A stretch of DNA of 64,000 nt, taken from Neisseria subflava (GTDB lineage: Bacteria > Pseudomonadota > Gammaproteobacteria > Burkholderiales > Neisseriaceae). Position numbers and translations under genes: made by a program. The notes beneath the pieces were generated by a model. It saw only the letters and a program-made list of their open reading frames with translations. It made no database searches and was not told the DNA's origin. The DNA lies in NCBI RefSeq assembly GCF_003044935.1, contig NZ_POXP01000001.1, positions 434,001 through 498,000 on the forward strand, in the 5' to 3' direction. The stretch's first letter is position 1. Each line of letters begins with the position of its first letter. Positions 62,403 to 64,000 of the stretch are shown piece by piece.

Positions 62403-62542
62403 TGAATGCTAATTATAGATATGAGAAATTTTCCTTTATGGTCTGTAAATAACGTGTAGGTGAATGCACTTTTAAAATATGCAGTAAAAAGGCATAATTT
62501 AAGACCTCATTTTTCAGAATTATTTGTTGTAGGAGCAAAAAG

Positions 62543-63121
62543 ATGAATATTTTATTATTGGATGGCGGTAAAAATTTCGGCCATTCACATGGCGAGTTGA
62601 ACCACACGCTTCATAAAAAAGCGAAAGAAGTTTTGGCCGCACTTGGACACAATGTAAAAGAAACCGTGATTGATGCCGGCTATGATGTTGAAGCAGAAAT
62701 TGAAAAATTCTTATGGATAGATGCAGTGATTTGGCAGATGCCAGGCTGGTGGATGCACGAACCTTGGACAGTGAAAAAATACATAGACGAAGTATTAACC
62801 GCCGGACACGGCAAGCTTTACCATAGTGATGGTCGCCATCGTGTCAATCCGACTGAAGGCTACGGCACAGGTGGCTTGTTGCAAGGCAAAAAACACATGC
62901 TTTCACTTACTTGGAATGCGCCGATTGAAGCTTTCACCCGCGAAGGCGATTTCTTCGAAGGTAAAGGCGTGGATGCTTTATACATGCACTTCCACAAACT
63001 CAATGAGTTCATCGGTTTGACCCGTCTGCCGACATTCTTATGTAACGATGTGATCAAAAATCCACAAGTAGAACAATACTTATCCGATTACCAAGCACAC
63101 TTGGAAAAAGTGTTCGGCTAA
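62543..63121 (+). CDS. mdaB: NAD(P)H-dependent oxidoreductase, MdaB-like
   Basis: Flavodoxin-fold quinone reductase (192 aa) with FMN/FAD-binding LLLDGGKNFGHSHGELN at the start, MPGWWMHEPWTVKKYID, and EGYGTGGLLQGKKHMLSLTWNAP, as in MdaB and related protective quinone reductases. TAGGAG ribosome site. It ends at an intrinsic terminator. The adjacent LysR remnant may once have controlled it. Confidence 0.9.
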   Translation: MNILLLDGGKNFGHSHGELNHTLHKKAKEVLAALGHNVKETVIDAGYDVEAEIEKFLWIDAVIWQMPGWWMHEPWTVKKYIDEVLTAGHGKLYHSDGRHRVNPTEGYGTGGLLQGKKHMLSLTWNAPIEAFTREGDFFEGKGVDALYMHFHKLNEFIGLTRLPTFLCNDVIKNPQVEQYLSDYQAHLEKVFG

Positions 63122-63125
63122 TGGC

Positions 63126-63157
63126 AAAAAAGGTGGGTAAAAATGCCCACCTTTTTT
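63126..63157 (+). terminator. Intrinsic terminator of mdaB
   Basis: AAAAAAGGTGGG / CCCACCTTTTTT stem-loop with T run directly after the stop. Confidence 0.9.
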
Positions 63158-63178
63158 ATTATCGTTGAATAGTTGTGA

Positions 63179-63814
63179 TCATTGTAAATGAGCCACATCA
63201 TTAAGTTGCTCAATATGAAAACCGCTTTCACTATCGTATTTCACAATACTGATCGAAGTATTCAACAATGACACGGATTTACCCTCATCACGATGGTTTT
63301 CCCAAGTCGCTCCGTCTAGTAAGGATAATAAAAGCCGCAAGGTATGGCCATGCGATACCACTAAAATATTGGCTCCCGATTGATGTACCTTAATGATATC
63401 GTAAATAGCGGCCATTGCACGTACTGCTAATTGTTCAAAGGTTTCGCCACCATTGCTTAATGCTTTATAAGATGCCGGGTCATTGGTCAGTTGTCTGAAT
63501 TCGGTTAACTTCCGCAGGTCAGCGATCTGCATACCTTCCCAACTTCCAAAAGATTGCTCATTTAGTCCACAGTGCTGAAAAAGAGGAATAGGACGCTGAC
63601 CGATAATATGGCCAGCCGTATCAATGGCGCGTTGTAAAATACTGGAATAAGCAGCGGTAAATTCTACTTGTTGTAGCGCCGCCCCGGTTTTCTGAGCTCC
63701 TGCAATCCCTTGTTCGGTCAGTGGTGAATTACCGGATCCCTGCAAAAGCCCCTGTTCGTTCCATTGGGTACGGCCATGGCGAATAAAATAAAATGTGAGC
63801 TGTTTTGACATCAT
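63179..63814 (-). CDS. Histidine phosphatase family protein
   Basis: Phosphoglycerate-mutase-like phosphatase (211 aa) with the catalytic RHG in YFIRHGRTQWNEQGLLQGSGNSPLT and the second His in VVSHGHTLRLLL. The length fits GpmB/CobC-type phosphatases rather than the glycolytic mutase. Start at 63814, or one codon later (MM). Substrate not predictable. Confidence 0.88.
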   Translation of the reverse strand: MMSKQLTFYFIRHGRTQWNEQGLLQGSGNSPLTEQGIAGAQKTGAALQQVEFTAAYSSILQRAIDTAGHIIGQRPIPLFQHCGLNEQSFGSWEGMQIADLRKLTEFRQLTNDPASYKALSNGGETFEQLAVRAMAAIYDIIKVHQSGANILVVSHGHTLRLLLSLLDGATWENHRDEGKSVSLLNTSISIVKYDSESGFHIEQLNDVAHLQ

Positions 63815-63860
63815 AATTCCTTGGAGAACGGGAAGTATAGGGTATAACTAACTTATGATG

Positions 63861-63899
63861 CAAAGGCCGTCTGAAACGATAATTTCAGACGGCCTTTTT
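63861..63899 (-). terminator. DUS hairpin
   Basis: Inverted AG-DUS pair (AAAGGCCGTCTGAAA / TTTCAGACGGCCTTT) with T run on the minus side, just after the last gene's stop. Confidence 0.8.
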
Positions 63900-63902
63900 A
63901 CT

Positions 63903-64000
63903 TTAACGTGTGCCGTTTAGATACGGTCGTGCCTGGAGGATAACAAGCTTACCATTGTCAAACGCCCATTCGATATCCTGCTCGCCATTAGCAAATAGCT
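63903..64000 (-). CDS. PEP/pyruvate-binding domain protein, C-terminal end (partial)
   Basis: Only the last 32 codons are in the window. The sequence NGEQDIEWAFDNGKLVILQARPY is the end of the PPDK N-terminal nucleotide-binding domain (the QARP motif). The protein stops within a few residues, so it lacks the phosphohistidine and TIM-barrel domains a full PEP synthase would have after this point. Confidence 0.75.
   Translation of the reverse strand, partial: LFANGEQDIEWAFDNGKLVILQARPYLNGTR

Noticed and set aside
7854-63899. Frequent short inverted repeats as CRISPR or REP arrays
   Set aside because: They all contain the DUS core GCCGTCTGAA and lie singly or as pairs between genes, without spacers or regular periodicity.

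Overview
The window is a chromosomal segment of a commensal Neisseria. Several dozen copies of the Neisseria DNA uptake sequence (core GCCGTCTGAA, mostly preceded by AG, the AG-DUS dialect) are scattered through it, often as inverted pairs that form intergenic terminator hairpins. The AG dialect, an amylosucrase very close to the N. polysaccharea enzyme, and a VirB-type type IV secretion system (T4SS) point to the oral N. subflava / N. flavescens group rather than N. meningitidis or N. gonorrhoeae. The species call is an inference.

Layout. 1-2.1 kb: amino-acid (probably cystine/cysteine) ABC importer, minus strand. 2.2-4.1 kb: amylosucrase. 4.8-7.7 kb: lactate-utilisation operon lutA-lutC-lutB, convergent with a 1277-residue FAD/Fe-S oxidoreductase (7.9-11.7 kb). 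About 12.0 kb: SRP (4.5S) RNA with promoter and terminator. 12.2-21.8 kb: housekeeping genes (uraA, cca, an SPFH/NfeD pair, ung, cysTWA sulfate importer, small envelope proteins). 22-26.3 kb: ABC-F protein YbiT, then a large secreted RTX protein whose beta-helix resembles GH87 alpha-1,3-glucanases. 26.4-33.5 kb: a PBP5-like protein lacking its catalytic Ser and Lys, ilvA, trmB, the nitrate/nitrite two-component system narQP, mobA. 33.6-37.2 kb: an SDR/DUF2269/DoxX-like operon beside a GbsR/MarR-type regulator, with the same palindrome upstream of both, then a LigB-type dioxygenase.

37.4-58.1 kb is an accessory island encoding a complete P-type (VirB/VirD4) T4SS. virB1-B6 run on the minus strand; virB7-B10, virD4, a lipoprotein, an effector-like protein and virB11 run on the plus strand. 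The VirB7-like lipoprotein carries an extra C-terminal domain, and the 568-residue putative effector has an HExxH site, RTX repeats and a C-terminus resembling the VirD4-recognition domain (XVIPCD) of Xanthomonas antibacterial effectors. It is preceded by a lipoprotein gene in the position of an immunity gene. No relaxase or integrase was seen. Together this suggests an interbacterial-killing T4SS of the X-T4SS type.

The most unusual structure lies downstream of virB6. A module of about 1.5 kb, [virB6 3' third - DUF4189 secreted protein - TrbM-like protein - DUS hairpin], occurs four times in tandem. Only the first copy is joined to a full virB6. The other three are 5'-truncated virB6 copies with no proper start, each carrying a different C-terminal tail and a different DUF4189 gene between nearly identical flanks. 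It looks like a silent-cassette reservoir for switching the VirB6 tail together with its DUF4189 partner.

The island is flanked on the right by decaying genes: a ferric-reductase-like pseudogene with several frameshifts, and a LysR/SRPBCC remnant. Intact genes follow for a GlxA-type regulator, a periplasmic MBL-fold protein, an MdaB-like oxidoreductase and a histidine phosphatase. The window ends in the last codons of a PEP/pyruvate-binding protein.
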